Part shown: one piece after another, positions 43,111 through 53,943 of the stretch | Position numbering within the stretch: the first letter of the stretch is position 1 | Layout of the letters: each line of letters opens with the position of its first letter | Source of the DNA: an uncultured Lentibacter sp. | GTDB taxonomy: Bacteria > Pseudomonadota > Alphaproteobacteria > Rhodobacterales > Rhodobacteraceae | DNA length: 64,000 bases | Reading direction: 5' to 3' | Assembly (NCBI RefSeq): GCF_937123735.1 | Contig: NZ_CAKZKL010000028.1 | Location: 248,001-312,000 of the forward strand | Made by a program: the position numbers and the translations under genes | The notes under the pieces: model-generated | What the model saw: only the letters and a program-made list of their open reading frames with translations | What the model was told of the DNA's origin: nothing | The model's database searches: none

Positions 43111-46100
43111 TTATTCGGCGGCCTTGACGCCGCTGCCGGATGCCTTTGGATCTTTGGGCGCTGTTTTCCCTGAGCGCTCAAGAACGGCTTTCACCTCTTC
43201 AGCACTTGGCGCGCTTGCCAGATCTTCCGGGTCGTCATAGCTCTGATCAAGAGTGTCCCAGAGAATTTCGGGCGCTTTGATGCGGCGAGCGGCACTTTGA
43301 AGGGCCAGGTCTTTGGCAATACGGCTGGCGCTGCCCATAGAGGCTGCCGCCAACATGCGTGCGCCCCACCCAAGATAGGTTGAGAGCCAGACGCGCAGCG
43401 CCAGCATCGAGGGTGTAAACACCAATGTCAGGACGGTGGCGATTCCGAGACCGAAAACAACCGCCGTGGCCAGTTGTTTCCACCAGAGCGCTGTCGGGCT
43501 GTCTATCGAATAGCCACCATTGACGAAGTCGAGGCTGAGCCCGAACATCATCGGTGCAAGCCCCGCCATGGTTGTGACCGTGGTGAGCAAGACCGGGCGG
43601 ATCCGGTCTTCTGCTGTCCGGACAATCGCTTCGATCCTTGGCATGTAAGATGAATATTCCTGATAGGTGTCGATGAGAACAATATTGTTGTTCACCACAA
43701 TACCTGCCAAGGCGACAATGCCTGTGCCTGTCATGATGATCGAGAAGGTTTGGTCCATAACCAGCATCCCGATCAGCACACCGGCGGTGGACAGAACAAC
43801 TGCCAGCAGAACCAGCACTGAGTTGTAGACACTGTTGAATTGCGCCAACAGAATGATGAACATCAGGCCGAGGGCGCCGGCAAAAGCATTGCCCAGAAAG
43901 GCCTGGCTCTCGGCCTCGTCTTCCTGATCACCGGTCCATTCCCAGCTTACACCTTGAGGCAGGGGGTTCGTTTCCAGCCAATTTGTAAGATGCGCGATGC
44001 GGTTGCCCGGGGTCAAGGGGAGTGCTTCAAACCCCTTTTGCGTCAGACTGTTGCGCAGCTCTTCATCACCGTCCCATGTGGCTGCCGGTATGGCTTGGGT
44101 TTCGCCTGTCTTGGCGTTCTCCAATAGCAGAGTAGCGCTGGCAACCCCGGCCTTCACATCAAAGTAACGTTTCTGATCCGCTCGGTTGATCTCGGCGAGT
44201 TTGGCCACGGGTTGACGGGTGAGAAAGTTGGACAGCGGGATCAGGCCATCGTTTGTGCGCAGCTTGAGCGAGTCAAGCGTGCTTAGAACGCGGTCTTTTT
44301 CCGGCAAGCGAACCCGAATTTCGATTTCTTCATCAGACGTGTCAACACGCATGGTGTCCAGAAGCAGCCCGCGCGTCACCAGCTGGATCATCCCGCCAAC
44401 GGTCGCCACATCCGCGCCAAAGCGGCCCGCTTCCTCGACGTCCACATCAAGTTGCCAGTCTATTCCGGGAAGGGGCAGAGTATCTTCCTGAAGGGTTAAG
44501 CCTGCGGTTTGATCAAACTCTGCGCGCACTGTTTGCGTGGCTGCGATGAGGGTTTCCCAATCATCTGCCTTCAAGCGCAGGTGAACAGGCTTTGCAGACG
44601 CAGGCCCGCGCGATGCGGCCAGAATTTCAATTTTGATGCCTGGCAGCGTTTCCAGCGCAGCTGTCAATTCGTCAAGAACAAGATCACCGTCAAGGTCAGG
44701 TCTGTCACGGCGGTCTTCCCAGGGGATGGTTTCAAACTGGATCTGGCCAATGGTATCCTTGGGCGGTTGAGCGCCTCCTGTGTTTGAGTCCAGCCCGCTA
44801 TTGCCGGCAAAGGCGAAAGCATTGTCCACCCCTGGATGGGCCAGCACAATCGCCTCTGCACGGCGTATCAGCTGGTCTTTTTGCGCAAGGGAAAGGTTGC
44901 CGCGTGCACGCACATAGACGATGGCCATTTCTGGTTCAGATTCGACAAAGAACTCCGTGCCGTTGTTGTTTTCGCCGTAGTAGCTGAAGACTGACATGAC
45001 AAAAAAGAACACGCTCGCAATCGCGACAAGCGGCATGACAGGGTTGGCCGTGATGAGATGGATGAAAGACCCAAACAAGGTGCGTTGCCGACCGGCCTTT
45101 ACAGCCTTTCTTGTCCATTTAATTTGGGCAGCGCCCAGCGTGACGGAGGCTGCAAAACTTCCGAACATGAACAGGCCAATGCCCGGGAGCAGTGAAAGAA
45201 CACCTGAAAGGGGTGCTGTGCCCCCAAAAAGGTAGCCAGGGTTGAGACATTGCATGGCTCCCAGGAAAACAAGGTAGAGCGCTGGTGGCACCAAAACTGC
45301 GCGCAGCCACCAAGGGGCCGCTGCCCGCAAGGCATCAGATGTCTGTCCAAACAGGCGGCTCATTCGGCCTGTGACGCCGCCCATGACGGGCAGGTAGATC
45401 AAGGCCACAACAAGCGAAGCCGACAAGACAAAGATCAGAGTTACCGGCAACATTCCCATGAATTGTCCCGGCACACCGGGCCAAAACAACATTGGCAAGA
45501 AAGCGCAGAGAGTTGTTGCTGTCGAGCTGACAACCGGCCAGAACATGCGCTTCGCGGCTTCCACATAGGCGTGCATTGGCCCGGAGCCTTCAGAGATGCG
45601 CTTGTCAGCATATTCAACCACGACAATCGCCCCATCTACAAGCATCCCCACGGCGAGGATCAATCCGAACATCACAATGTTGGAGATGGTCACGCCCATC
45701 ATTGCCAAAAGGGCAAAACACAAGAGAAACGAGGTTGGAATGGCAAAGCCGACCAGCAGGGCAGGGCGCACGCCAAGTGCCGCCAGAACAACAATCATCA
45801 CGAGGGCAATGGCGGTAAGCACGGAGCCTTCAAGCTGGGCAATCATCGAACCCACAACGCGCGACTGATCATTTGAGGTGCCCACATATACGGCGGCCTT
45901 CAGCTCGTCGGGCCAAGCGGCGCTTTCTTTGGCGACAAGCTGTTTGACCTCGTCTGCCATGTCCAGAAGGTTGAAGCCCTTCCGTTTGACGACTTGCAAC
46001 GCCACTGTGGTTTCGCCGTTAAAGCGGGCGGTGCCCAAGCGATCTTCAAACGTAAGCCTGATCTCTGCGAGATCGCCCAGGGTTACAACGCGGTCTCCAT

Positions 46101-46839
46101 TGACCTTCACAGGGAGGTTGTAGACGTCTTGTGGTTCGTTGAAGCTGGACGGTATCTTGACGGCAAAGGCACCGGTTGCGCTTTCAATTTCGCCGGCTGC
46201 AATCAGCTGGTTGTTGTTGCGCACCACATTGATCAACTCGCCGGCCGTGACATTGTAAGATTCCAGGCGCAATGGGTCGATGATCACCTCAAGCATTTCA
46301 TCGCGCTTGCCAGCGATCCCGGCTTCCAGCACCGCATCCAGGCTCTCGATCCTGTCTTGCAAACTCTCCGCAACGCGGCTCATGGTCCGCTCGGGCACAT
46401 CGCCCGTCAGATTGATGATCAGAACCGGAAACTCGGAGAAGTTGATTTCATTGATAGAGTATTTTTCGGCACCGTCTGGAAAGTTGGCTTCCGCGGCGTT
46501 CATGGCCTCGCGCACATCTGCCATCACCGCCGATTTATCCCAACCAAACTCAAACTCAAGAAACAGTCCGGCATAGTTTTCGGCTGCTGTGGCTGACATT
46601 GATTTGAGGCCGTCAAGGTCGGCCATCTCGGTTTCCATAACCTTGACAAGCAAGGTCTCGCTGTCACTGGCCGAAATGCCCGGGAAAGGCACCGATATAA
46701 ATAAGCCCGGAATTTGGATGTCTGGTTCACCCTCCTTGGGCAGGTTGGCGTAGGCAAAACCACCCACCAGCAGCGACAGGAAAATAAAGGCCATGATCAT
46801 CCGGGCGCGGGATGCGGCCCAATCTACAAGACCGGTCAT
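43111..46839 (-). CDS. RND efflux transporter, permease subunit (oversized)
   Basis: A 1242-residue AcrB/MMPL-superfamily proton-driven pump. The first TM is at about 12-30; the TM4-type segment GLILAVGMLVDGAIVVVEYADKRI near 400 has the proton-relay Asp. A second half begins near residue 610. It is 150-200 residues longer than typical members: two additional hydrophobic segments lie near 520-600 (VLVPPALYLVFLGAMQCLNP and LPGIGLFMFGSFAASVTLG), and a 100-residue hydrophilic C-terminal tail follows. It overlaps the adaptor gene by four bases. Confidence 0.93.
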   Translation of the reverse strand: MTGLVDWAASRARMIMAFIFLSLLVGGFAYANLPKEGEPDIQIPGLFISVPFPGISASDSETLLVKVMETEMADLDGLKSMSATAAENYAGLFLEFEFGWDKSAVMADVREAMNAAEANFPDGAEKYSINEINFSEFPVLIINLTGDVPERTMSRVAESLQDRIESLDAVLEAGIAGKRDEMLEVIIDPLRLESYNVTAGELINVVRNNNQLIAAGEIESATGAFAVKIPSSFNEPQDVYNLPVKVNGDRVVTLGDLAEIRLTFEDRLGTARFNGETTVALQVVKRKGFNLLDMADEVKQLVAKESAAWPDELKAAVYVGTSNDQSRVVGSMIAQLEGSVLTAIALVMIVVLAALGVRPALLVGFAIPTSFLLCFALLAMMGVTISNIVMFGLILAVGMLVDGAIVVVEYADKRISEGSGPMHAYVEAAKRMFWPVVSSTATTLCAFLPMLFWPGVPGQFMGMLPVTLIFVLSASLVVALIYLPVMGGVTGRMSRLFGQTSDALRAAAPWWLRAVLVPPALYLVFLGAMQCLNPGYLFGGTAPLSGVLSLLPGIGLFMFGSFAASVTLGAAQIKWTRKAVKAGRQRTLFGSFIHLITANPVMPLVAIASVFFFVMSVFSYYGENNNGTEFFVESEPEMAIVYVRARGNLSLAQKDQLIRRAEAIVLAHPGVDNAFAFAGNSGLDSNTGGAQPPKDTIGQIQFETIPWEDRRDRPDLDGDLVLDELTAALETLPGIKIEILAASRGPASAKPVHLRLKADDWETLIAATQTVRAEFDQTAGLTLQEDTLPLPGIDWQLDVDVEEAGRFGADVATVGGMIQLVTRGLLLDTMRVDTSDEEIEIRVRLPEKDRVLSTLDSLKLRTNDGLIPLSNFLTRQPVAKLAEINRADQKRYFDVKAGVASATLLLENAKTGETQAIPAATWDGDEELRNSLTQKGFEALPLTPGNRIAHLTNWLETNPLPQGVSWEWTGDQEDEAESQAFLGNAFAGALGLMFIILLAQFNSVYNSVLVLLAVVLSTAGVLIGMLVMDQTFSIIMTGTGIVALAGIVVNNNIVLIDTYQEYSSYMPRIEAIVRTAEDRIRPVLLTTVTTMAGLAPMMFGLSLDFVNGGYSIDSPTALWWKQLATAVVFGLGIATVLTLVFTPSMLALRVWLSTYLGWGARMLAAASMGSASRIAKDLALQSAARRIKAPEILWDTLDQSYDDPEDLASAPSAEEVKAVLERSGKTAPKDPKASGSGVKAAE

Positions 46840-48119
46840 TGAGCTGCGTCCTCAAACTCGGGGGCCACAGCCACGCCATCGATCACATATTCCTGACCGA
46901 CAATGATGACATTTGCCTTCTCGGCGAGGCCATCCAGCCAGACGCCACGCACATCATCGCGCAACAAGGTGACCGGTTGAAAGGCCGCCATCTGCTCTTC
47001 ATCCACCAACCGAACGCCCAAAAGGCCGTCGTTGTTCAGAGTGAGCGCCGATTGCGGCACCAGATGGGCTCTGCGGCCTTCGGCACCAATCATGATCTCG
47101 GCGGTTTGTCCGTCACGAACTTCCAAATTCGGATTGGGCACTTCTATTTCCACGCGGAAGGTGCGGGTGAGCGGGTCAGCACTGCGCCCCAGAAAACTCA
47201 CCGAGCCGGTGAGGGTCTGGCCAGTGGAAAGGCGCCCAGCAGCGCGGGCGCCAACATTGACACGCCCAACCTGTGCCTCGGGCACAAATCCAACAAGCTT
47301 GATCGGGTCAAGCTGGATGATCGTGGCGCATGTTCCTCCGGGTTGGATCAGCGCGCCCAATTCGGCCGTGTCGCTTTCAAGGAGGCCCCCAAAGGGCGCG
47401 CGCAGCTCTAAGCGTGAAATTTCCTTTTCGGCCGCGGCGACATTTGCTTCTGCCGAGCCAATTGCCGCTTGCACGGCCAGCATCCCTGATTGGGCAGTTT
47501 TCAGCGCAGCTTCTGCGGATTTTACGCCGGCTTCCCCGCCACGCACAGCGGCCGCCGTTGAGGCGACCCGCGTGTCGGAGGCAAAACCGCCCTCAGCGAG
47601 CTTGCGCGACGCGTTGTCATTGATAAGGGCTTCTTCCAGCAACGCTTTTGCTTGTTCAAGCTGCGCCTCGGCGGTCGGAATTTGGGCTTCGGTCTCGGGA
47701 ATACGCGACTTGGCTTCCGCCAGTCTTGCTTGCGCTTCGGCAAGGCTGGAAACGCGGGTGCCAGGGTCGAGCTTGCACAAGATCTGGCCCTCTTGGACAA
47801 AGGCACCTTTGCGCAGGGGCTCTGATATCACCAGGCCAGATGTCTCTGCACGCACGGTGACTTCGCGCGCAGCTTCGGTTTGCCCGCGCAACACAACGGC
47901 ACTGTCGATCTCTTGTGCAACCGATCTGATCGCTATCACGCCGACCCGGCGCGCGCCGTCTTCAGATGCACTCTGGGGAGCATTGCTCTCTTCAGCCGTG
48001 GTCAATGTTGTCTCATCTGTCTGCCCGCCGGCGAACGAGAGCAACTTGTCCCGTTGAACCACCAGGAAGAACAGAAAAACCGTTACCAATGTGGCTGTTA
48101 AAATAGGAATAATTCGCAT
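46836..48119 (-). CDS. RND efflux transporter, periplasmic adaptor (HlyD/MFP) subunit
   Basis: A 427-residue membrane-fusion protein. It has an N-terminal membrane anchor (IIPILTATLVTVFLFFLVV) and a lipoyl/barrel-sandwich domain (VTVRAETSGLVISEPL, later LRAPFGGLLESDTAELG). A long alpha-hairpin at about 125-240 is rich in Ala, Glu and Lys repeats. It is first in the operon with the permease. A TetR-like inverted repeat lies about 90-110 bases upstream of its start. Confidence 0.93.
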   Translation of the reverse strand: MRIIPILTATLVTVFLFFLVVQRDKLLSFAGGQTDETTLTTAEESNAPQSASEDGARRVGVIAIRSVAQEIDSAVVLRGQTEAAREVTVRAETSGLVISEPLRKGAFVQEGQILCKLDPGTRVSSLAEAQARLAEAKSRIPETEAQIPTAEAQLEQAKALLEEALINDNASRKLAEGGFASDTRVASTAAAVRGGEAGVKSAEAALKTAQSGMLAVQAAIGSAEANVAAAEKEISRLELRAPFGGLLESDTAELGALIQPGGTCATIIQLDPIKLVGFVPEAQVGRVNVGARAAGRLSTGQTLTGSVSFLGRSADPLTRTFRVEIEVPNPNLEVRDGQTAEIMIGAEGRRAHLVPQSALTLNNDGLLGVRLVDEEQMAAFQPVTLLRDDVRGVWLDGLAEKANVIIVGQEYVIDGVAVAPEFEDAAQ

Positions 48120-48209
48120 CCGCGCGCCTTTTTATTTTGGGCCGATTGCCCCGACAGTATTCTGATATTGAACCTTACGAAGGTAGGGGCTGCATAGATC
48201 AGAAAGTCT

Positions 48210-48228
48210 AAACTGTCCAGTTCAGTTT
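48210..48228. promoter_or_regulatory. TetR-style operator candidate upstream of the RND operon
   Basis: AAACTG (48210-48215) and CAGTTT (48223-48228) form an inverted repeat with a seven-base spacer; the inner AACTG-TC-CAGTT (48211-48222) is also perfect. Such nested AACTG/CAGTT arms resemble the operators of TetR-type repressors of efflux pumps. The site is in the 237-base gap between the diverging adaptor and YfgM-like genes; no tetR gene is in the window. Confidence 0.5.
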
Positions 48229-48356
48229 GGTGGCTCCGTCGGCAGGGGTATCAGGCCGCATCACGAGAAGCCTGGCGGATTTCTGATCTGCACGCGGCAG
48301 GCCTTGGCAGCCGCCAGACAAGGTTGTAAGAGAGGCTAAACAGCGAGGGCATATTT

Positions 48357-49025
48357 GTGAGCGATACCGACAGTTTCATTGAAGAAGTCAGCGAAGAGGT
48401 GCGCCGAGACCGGCTGTTCGCATGGATGAAGCGATATGGCTGGATCGCCATTTTCGCCGTGCTGTTGATTGTGGGGCTTGCGGCTTACAACGAATACCGA
48501 AAAGCGCAGGAAGTGGCGCGTGCGCAAGCCTTTGGCGATAGGGTGCTGATGGCGTTGGAAAATGACGAGGCAGTGGCGCGCGCTCAGGCCCTGTCTGAGA
48601 TCGAGCCAAACGAGGCAGGGGCTGCGGCGGTTGTTGGGTTGCTGCGCGCCAATGAGCTTGCACAAACCTCAGACAACGCTGGGGCGGTGGACGCGTTGCA
48701 GCGTATCGCGGATGATATAGCCACACCGCTGGTGTATCGGCAGATTGCAAGCTTCAAGCTGCTGTCGCTTCAGGCATCGTCCTTGAGCCTCGAAGACCGA
48801 AAGCTGGGGTATGAGGCGTTGATTGGTGGCAATCCACAATTGCGCACACTTTCCGAGGAGCAGCTTGCCCTTATTTTGATCGAGCAAGGCAAGACGGACG
48901 AAGCAATAGTTGCTTTGGAGGCAATCGTTCAGGATAATGAAGCCACAGCGGCTCTCAAGCGCCGGGCGACCCAATTGATTGTCGCATTGGGCGGGTCGCT
49001 GTCCGGTTCGGCGGCACTTGATTGA
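48357..49025 (+). CDS. YfgM-like TPR protein
   Basis: A 222-residue inner-membrane protein with one N-terminal TM (YGWIAIFAVLLIVGLAAYNEY, at about 28-48) and a periplasmic TPR-like domain. The SxxFIEEVSEEVRRDRLFAWMK lead is typical of the TPR_21/YfgM family, which assists periplasmic chaperone traffic near SecYEG in E. coli. The start is GTG with GCGAGGG upstream. It precedes a BamB-like lipoprotein and der, the conserved yfgM-bamB-der order. Confidence 0.88.
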   Translation: MSDTDSFIEEVSEEVRRDRLFAWMKRYGWIAIFAVLLIVGLAAYNEYRKAQEVARAQAFGDRVLMALENDEAVARAQALSEIEPNEAGAAAVVGLLRANELAQTSDNAGAVDALQRIADDIATPLVYRQIASFKLLSLQASSLSLEDRKLGYEALIGGNPQLRTLSEEQLALILIEQGKTDEAIVALEAIVQDNEATAALKRRATQLIVALGGSLSGSAALD

Positions 49026-49078
49026 TCTGCAATAGCCAATACTGCTGAGCGCTCTCAGAGGGCGGAAGGGAAGACACA

Positions 49079-50422
49079 ATGAACACGGGGTTGCGCAAAT
49101 CAGGCACATTCTTTCTTCTGTTTGGTGTTCTGGCCTTGATGAGCCTCAGTGCTTGCGAAGAACCTGAAGTTATTCTGGCCGGTAAACGCGAAGCGCTGCG
49201 CGCGGATGAAGCGAGCTCTGCCGAGCTGTCGGGCACGCAAAAAGAGAACCGCGCCCTGCCGTTCGCGCCTGGGCCTGAAGTTAAGAACAGCAATTGGCAT
49301 CAGCGGCATAACAGCCCGCATACACGCGTCTCCCACCCAGCTTTTGCGGGGGCTTTGGAGCCGATTTGGAGTGTCGATATAGGTGAGGGTAACAGCCGCT
49401 ATGGCCGGATAACCTCGGAGCCGGTTGTGGCACAGGGGGTTGTCTATACCTTAGACTCAGAAGCGCGTGTGTCTGCGACGTCAACATCGGGTGCGGCGCT
49501 TTGGAGTGTCAGCTTGGTGCCTGATCGGGACAGTGCACGCGACGCCACAGGAGGCGGGCTCGCGTATGCAAAGGGTCGCCTTTTTGTCACGTCCGGGTTC
49601 GGGTTTGTAAGCGCGCTTGACGCCACAACAGGAGAGCGCCTGTGGCAACAGGCGTTGTTGGCGTCAACATCTGGCTTGCCAACTGTGCGCGACGGAATTC
49701 TCTATCTGGTCGCCGGAGATTCAACCGCTTGGGCCCTCGACACGCAAACCGGACGCACGCTTTGGCAGCTCGGTGCCGCCTCTGACGACAACAATGTCAT
49801 GGGGGCCGCCGCTCCGGCTGTGGATGAGCGCGTAGCTGTTTTTGCGTTTGGTTCTAACGAGTTGCAGGCGGCCTTTCGCAAAGGCGGGCTGCGTTTGTGG
49901 GATGCCTCGATTCCGGGCAAGAGAGCGGGTCTTTCCCGAAGCCGAATTTCGGATGTGACAGGTGATCCGGTGATCGTTGGGACCAAGATTTATGCAGGCA
50001 CTTTTTCAGGCCGCACAGTGGCGTTGGACGCACAAACTGGTGCAAGGCTTTGGACCGCAGAGGAGGGCCCACTCGGGGCAGTTTGGGTGGCCGGGGGATC
50101 GGTCTTTATGGTCTCGGACAACAATGAGTTGCTGCGTCTTGATGCACAGAGTGGAGAGCGGATCTGGGGCACTAAGCTGCCCTTTTTTGTGACAGACCGG
50201 CCCAAGCGGCAAAAGACAATATTTGCCCATTACGGACCCGTTCTTGCGGGGGGGCGCCTCTATGTGGCTTCCAACGATGGTTTGATCCGTGCATTTGATC
50301 CGACTGACGGCAGCCTGCTCAAAACAGTTGAGCTGCCCGGCGGCGCGGCAAGCAGCCCGGTGTTTGCTGGCGAGGCTCTCTATGTCGTCAGCGCCAAGGG
50401 ACAACTTTTCGCTTTCCGTTGA
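49079..50422 (+). CDS. bamB: BamB-like outer-membrane lipoprotein (PQQ beta-propeller)
   Basis: A 447-residue lipoprotein. The lipobox LSAC places the lipidated Cys at 26. The rest is a WD/PQQ-like propeller with repeated A-x-D-x-x-T-G-x-x-W units (ALDATTGERLWQQ, ALDTQTGRTLWQL, ALDAQTGARLWTA, RLDAQSGERIWGT). BamB assists BamA in outer-membrane protein insertion. The place between yfgM-like and der, as in E. coli, strengthens the identification. Confidence 0.9.
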   Translation: MNTGLRKSGTFFLLFGVLALMSLSACEEPEVILAGKREALRADEASSAELSGTQKENRALPFAPGPEVKNSNWHQRHNSPHTRVSHPAFAGALEPIWSVDIGEGNSRYGRITSEPVVAQGVVYTLDSEARVSATSTSGAALWSVSLVPDRDSARDATGGGLAYAKGRLFVTSGFGFVSALDATTGERLWQQALLASTSGLPTVRDGILYLVAGDSTAWALDTQTGRTLWQLGAASDDNNVMGAAAPAVDERVAVFAFGSNELQAAFRKGGLRLWDASIPGKRAGLSRSRISDVTGDPVIVGTKIYAGTFSGRTVALDAQTGARLWTAEEGPLGAVWVAGGSVFMVSDNNELLRLDAQSGERIWGTKLPFFVTDRPKRQKTIFAHYGPVLAGGRLYVASNDGLIRAFDPTDGSLLKTVELPGGAASSPVFAGEALYVVSAKGQLFAFR

Positions 50423-50469
50423 GACCAATGTAAGATAGGTGCGGCTTTTCGCGACTGGAGCGCTGAAAC

Positions 50470-51924
50470 ATGAGTTTTACCTTGGCTATCGTAGGTCGGC
50501 CCAATGTCGGCAAATCAACTTTGTTCAACCGCTTGGTTGGCAAGCGGCTTGCCTTGGTCGATGATCAACCCGGCGTCACGCGGGATTTGCGTGAAGGCGA
50601 GGCCAAACTCGGCGATCTTCGCTTCACGGTCATTGATACGGCAGGTCTGGAGGATGCGACAGATGACTCTCTGCAAGGGCGGATGCGCCGCCTGACGGAG
50701 CGCGCGGTTGAAATGGCAGATGCCTGTCTCTTCATGATAGATGCTCGCACGGGGGTGACGCCAACGGACGAGGTCTTTGCTGATATCTTACGCCGCAAAG
50801 GCAGCCCTGTTTTCGTGGCTGCCAACAAGGCAGAGGGCATGGCTGCGGATGCTGGGGTGATGGAAGCTTACGGCTTGGGCCTAGGTGAGCCAATCCGACT
50901 TTCTGCAGAGCACGGGGAGGGGCTTCCGGAACTCTATGCAGCCCTGATGCCAATGGCCGATGCCTTTGAAGAGCGCTCCAAGGAGATTGCACCTGAGACA
51001 GATGTTACCGTGGACGAGGACAGCGATGTTCCCGACCATACACCCACGCCCAAACGGCCGCTGCAAATTGCGGTTGTAGGCCGTCCGAATGCTGGAAAAT
51101 CAACGCTGATCAACAAAATTCTTGGAGAGGACAGGCTGTTGACGGGCCCGGAGGCCGGGATCACGCGCGACGCGATCTCGCTCACTTTGGAATGGTCCGG
51201 CACCCCGGTCAGGATTTTTGACACGGCAGGGATGCGCAAGAAAGCCAAGGTGCAGGATAAGCTGGAAAAACTCTCGGTGTCTGATGGCTTGCGGGCTGTC
51301 AAATTTGCTGAAGTTGTTGTTGTGTTGTTGGACGCGGCGATCCCCTTTGAACAACAGGATTTGCGGATTGCTGATCTGGCCGAGCGCGAGGGTCGGGCGG
51401 TTGTGGTGGCTGTGAACAAATGGGATATTGAAGACGAAAAACAGGAAAAACTGCGAGATTTGAAAGAATCTTTCACGCGCTTGCTGCCCCAGCTCAGAGG
51501 TGCCCCACTGATTACGGTCTCTGCGAAGACGGGGCGTGGCCTAGAGCGACTACACGCCGCTATCCTGAAAGCACATGACGTCTGGAACATGCGGATCACC
51601 ACAGCCCAGCTGAACCGCTGGCTTGACGGTATGGTTCAGGCACACCCGCCTCCCGCCCCACAAGGCAAGCGCATAAAACTGCGCTACATGACCCAAGCCA
51701 AAACCCGCCCGCCGGGCTTTGTCGTGATGTGTTCGCATCCTGACAAGGTGCCAACGGCTTATTCGCGCTATCTGGTGAACGGGCTGAGGGAAGATTTTGA
51801 GATGCCCGGCACTCCCATTCGCCTCTATATGCGCGGGCAAAGCGATGCGAACCCGTTCAAGGGGCGAAAGAAGCCTGCGCCCTCAAAGTTGCGCAAACAT
51901 ACCCAAGGCAAGAAAAAGGATTAG
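50470..51924 (+). CDS. der: Ribosome-associated GTPase Der (EngA)
   Basis: A 484-residue double GTPase required for 50S subunit assembly. The first G domain has G1 GRPNVGKST at 8-16 and G3 DTAG; the second has G1 GRPNAGKST (near 204), the DTAGMRKKA switch and the NKWD specificity motif (near 320). A KH-like C-terminal domain follows ([15 protein letters not shown], ending in RLYMRGQ). The last four bases overlap the convergent TspO-like gene. Confidence 0.97.
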   Translation: MSFTLAIVGRPNVGKSTLFNRLVGKRLALVDDQPGVTRDLREGEAKLGDLRFTVIDTAGLEDATDDSLQGRMRRLTERAVEMADACLFMIDARTGVTPTDEVFADILRRKGSPVFVAANKAEGMAADAGVMEAYGLGLGEPIRLSAEHGEGLPELYAALMPMADAFEERSKEIAPETDVTVDEDSDVPDHTPTPKRPLQIAVVGRPNAGKSTLINKILGEDRLLTGPEAGITRDAISLTLEWSGTPVRIFDTAGMRKKAKVQDKLEKLSVSDGLRAVKFAEVVVVLLDAAIPFEQQDLRIADLAEREGRAVVVAVNKWDIEDEKQEKLRDLKESFTRLLPQLRGAPLITVSAKTGRGLERLHAAILKAHDVWNMRITTAQLNRWLDGMVQAHPPPAPQGKRIKLRYMTQAKTRPPGFVVMCSHPDKVPTAYSRYLVNGLREDFEMPGTPIRLYMRGQSDANPFKGRKKPAPSKLRKHTQGKKKD

Positions 51925-52625
51925 GATGCCGCAGGCCTGATCTGCTTGAGCATCAAATAGCCTGCCCCAGCGACAGACAGCCCTAGGGCTGCTCCGTTCA
52001 GCGGCGCGACATTGCTCAAAGCAATGCCCACAAGCGCCCAAATCACCGCCAATGGGTATGAGACGACATCTGGGCGCGCCTTTTGAACGGCGATGGCGAT
52101 TGTGAGCGCTGTTGCAAGACCAGCTATTGCTGCGCTTGTTTGGGTTAGGTGGCCATACCCGGCGAGAAAGAGGCCAAGGGAAACGGATGCCGCCGCTGTC
52201 AGCCAACCTGCATATAATCCTATAGGTTCGCGAAGCCACCAGCGGTCGGCATTCGTGCTGCGCAAAAGAGCCACCACTGCGCTGAATAGCATTCCCCAAA
52301 TCAGCAGGGTCGCATAGCCGACCGAGAGCTGCGCGACGGCAATCCAGGAGCTGCCCATAAGAAGGCTGATAGACAGGGCCGGGCGCGCACTGTGCCAGTC
52401 GGATGACAGGGCTCTTTTGACGAGGCCGAAACCCGCACCGGCGATCAACCAGATATAGATGAGCCCCCAGATAGAAAACGCATATCCCGCCGGCTGTATT
52501 GGCGCGTTGTCCTGTGGCACTTCAAATTGCTCAGGAGAGAATCCGCTGAATCCCCCGGTGAGGAAAGGTGCCGCCGTAAAAACAAGTGCGGCAGCGAATG
52601 TCAGTCCAGCACTGCCAAATTTCAT
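51921..52625 (-). CDS. TspO/MBR-like Trp-rich membrane protein
   Basis: A 234-residue protein with seven or so TM helices. Tryptophans lie at conserved places: [40 protein letters not shown] and [19 protein letters not shown]. This resembles the long Trp-rich sensory-protein group related to TspO; classical TspO has five TM helices and about 160 residues, so the assignment is to the broader family only. The start at 52625 was chosen because a signal-like hydrophobic segment begins there. Confidence 0.65.
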   Translation of the reverse strand: MKFGSAGLTFAAALVFTAAPFLTGGFSGFSPEQFEVPQDNAPIQPAGYAFSIWGLIYIWLIAGAGFGLVKRALSSDWHSARPALSISLLMGSSWIAVAQLSVGYATLLIWGMLFSAVVALLRSTNADRWWLREPIGLYAGWLTAAASVSLGLFLAGYGHLTQTSAAIAGLATALTIAIAVQKARPDVVSYPLAVIWALVGIALSNVAPLNGAALGLSVAGAGYLMLKQIRPAAS

Positions 52626-52650
52626 CACGTTTCCTTGGCTGTAGACGGCT

Positions 52651-53943
52651 TCAAGAAAGCGTCCCATCCGCGTTGAGCACTGTCTTGCCGCCCAGATAGG
52701 GCCACAGAGCGGCTGGCAAAGACACGGAACCGTTTTCTTGCTGGCCATTTTCCAGCACCGCGATCAGAGCGCGCCCAACCGCCAAACCGGAGCCGTTCAG
52801 CGTATGAACATATTGCGGTTTGCCTCCGTCGGCAGGCTTGAAACGGGCCTGCATCCGGCGGGCTTGAAAATCACCGCAGACAGAAACGGAGCTGATCTCA
52901 CGGTATTTTCCCTGGCCGGGCAACCAAACCTCGATGTCGTGGGTCTTGATTGCACCAAACCCTATATCGCCAGTGCAGAGCACCACCGTGCGATAGGGCA
53001 GCTCGAGTTTTTCCAAGATCGCCTCTGCGCAGCGGGTCATCCGGTTATGCTCTTCAAGGCTTTCGCTTGGGTGGGTGATGGACACCATCTCGACTTTCTC
53101 AAACTGGTGCTGGCGTAGCATCCCGGAGGTGTCGCGCCCGGCGCTGCCTGCCTCGGAGCGGAAGCATTGGGTATGAGCGACATACCGGCGTGGAAGGGTC
53201 GATTGATCGACGGTCAACCCATTTACGATGTTGGTGAGCGTCACTTCGGCAGTCGGCACCAGCCACCAGCCGTTGGTGGTTTGGTAGCTATCTTCTCCAA
53301 ATTTGGGGAGCTGGCCTGTGCCTTGCATCATCTCTTCTTTGACAAGCACCGGCGTCCATGTCTCGGTGAGCCCGTGGGCGTCGATGTGTGTGTCGACCAT
53401 CATTTGCGCCAAAGCCCGATGCAACCGCGCAACGGCGCCGGACAGGACCACAAACCGGCTGCCTGAAAGCTTGGCAGCTGTTTCAAAATCCATGCCCGAT
53501 TTTACCGCTTCAATTTCAAAGTGCTCGCGCGCCGCAAAGTTGAGCGCGCGCGGCGTGCCCCAGGCGCGGACTTCTGTGTTGTCTTGCTCATCGGCCCCGT
53601 CCGGCACATCAGGATGCAACAGATTTGGGAGCCCGGAGAGCGCTTCGCTTAACTGAAGGTCAAGGGCTTTTGCCCGCGCTTGAAGCTCGGCCACTTCGGC
53701 CTTCTTGGCGGCGACCTCTTCGCGCAATGTGTTGAAGGCAGCGTCATCCCCTGCGGCTTTCGCGGCACCAATATCTTTTGCGGCCTTGTTCTGGGCTGCT
53801 TGTGCTGTTTCAGCCGCCAAGATCATGGCGCGCCGTTCCTCATCGAGCTTTAGAATGCTTTCGGACTGCGCCGAAAGCCCGCGGCGCTGCATGGCGGTGT
53901 CAAAGGCACTCGGGTTCTCTCTGATTTCGCGAATATCATGCAT
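52651..53943 (-). CDS. serS: Serine--tRNA ligase
   Basis: A 430-residue class II synthetase charging tRNA-Ser and tRNA-Sec. The N-terminal coiled-coil tRNA arm spans about 25-110 ([19 protein letters not shown]). Motif 2 includes [22 protein letters not shown] (near 270), and motif 3 is [19 protein letters not shown] (near 385). The ATG at 53943 gives the canonical [16 protein letters not shown]-terminus. It diverges from yajC. Confidence 0.97.
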   Translation of the reverse strand: MHDIREIRENPSAFDTAMQRRGLSAQSESILKLDEERRAMILAAETAQAAQNKAAKDIGAAKAAGDDAAFNTLREEVAAKKAEVAELQARAKALDLQLSEALSGLPNLLHPDVPDGADEQDNTEVRAWGTPRALNFAAREHFEIEAVKSGMDFETAAKLSGSRFVVLSGAVARLHRALAQMMVDTHIDAHGLTETWTPVLVKEEMMQGTGQLPKFGEDSYQTTNGWWLVPTAEVTLTNIVNGLTVDQSTLPRRYVAHTQCFRSEAGSAGRDTSGMLRQHQFEKVEMVSITHPSESLEEHNRMTRCAEAILEKLELPYRTVVLCTGDIGFGAIKTHDIEVWLPGQGKYREISSVSVCGDFQARRMQARFKPADGGKPQYVHTLNGSGLAVGRALIAVLENGQQENGSVSLPAALWPYLGGKTVLNADGTLS

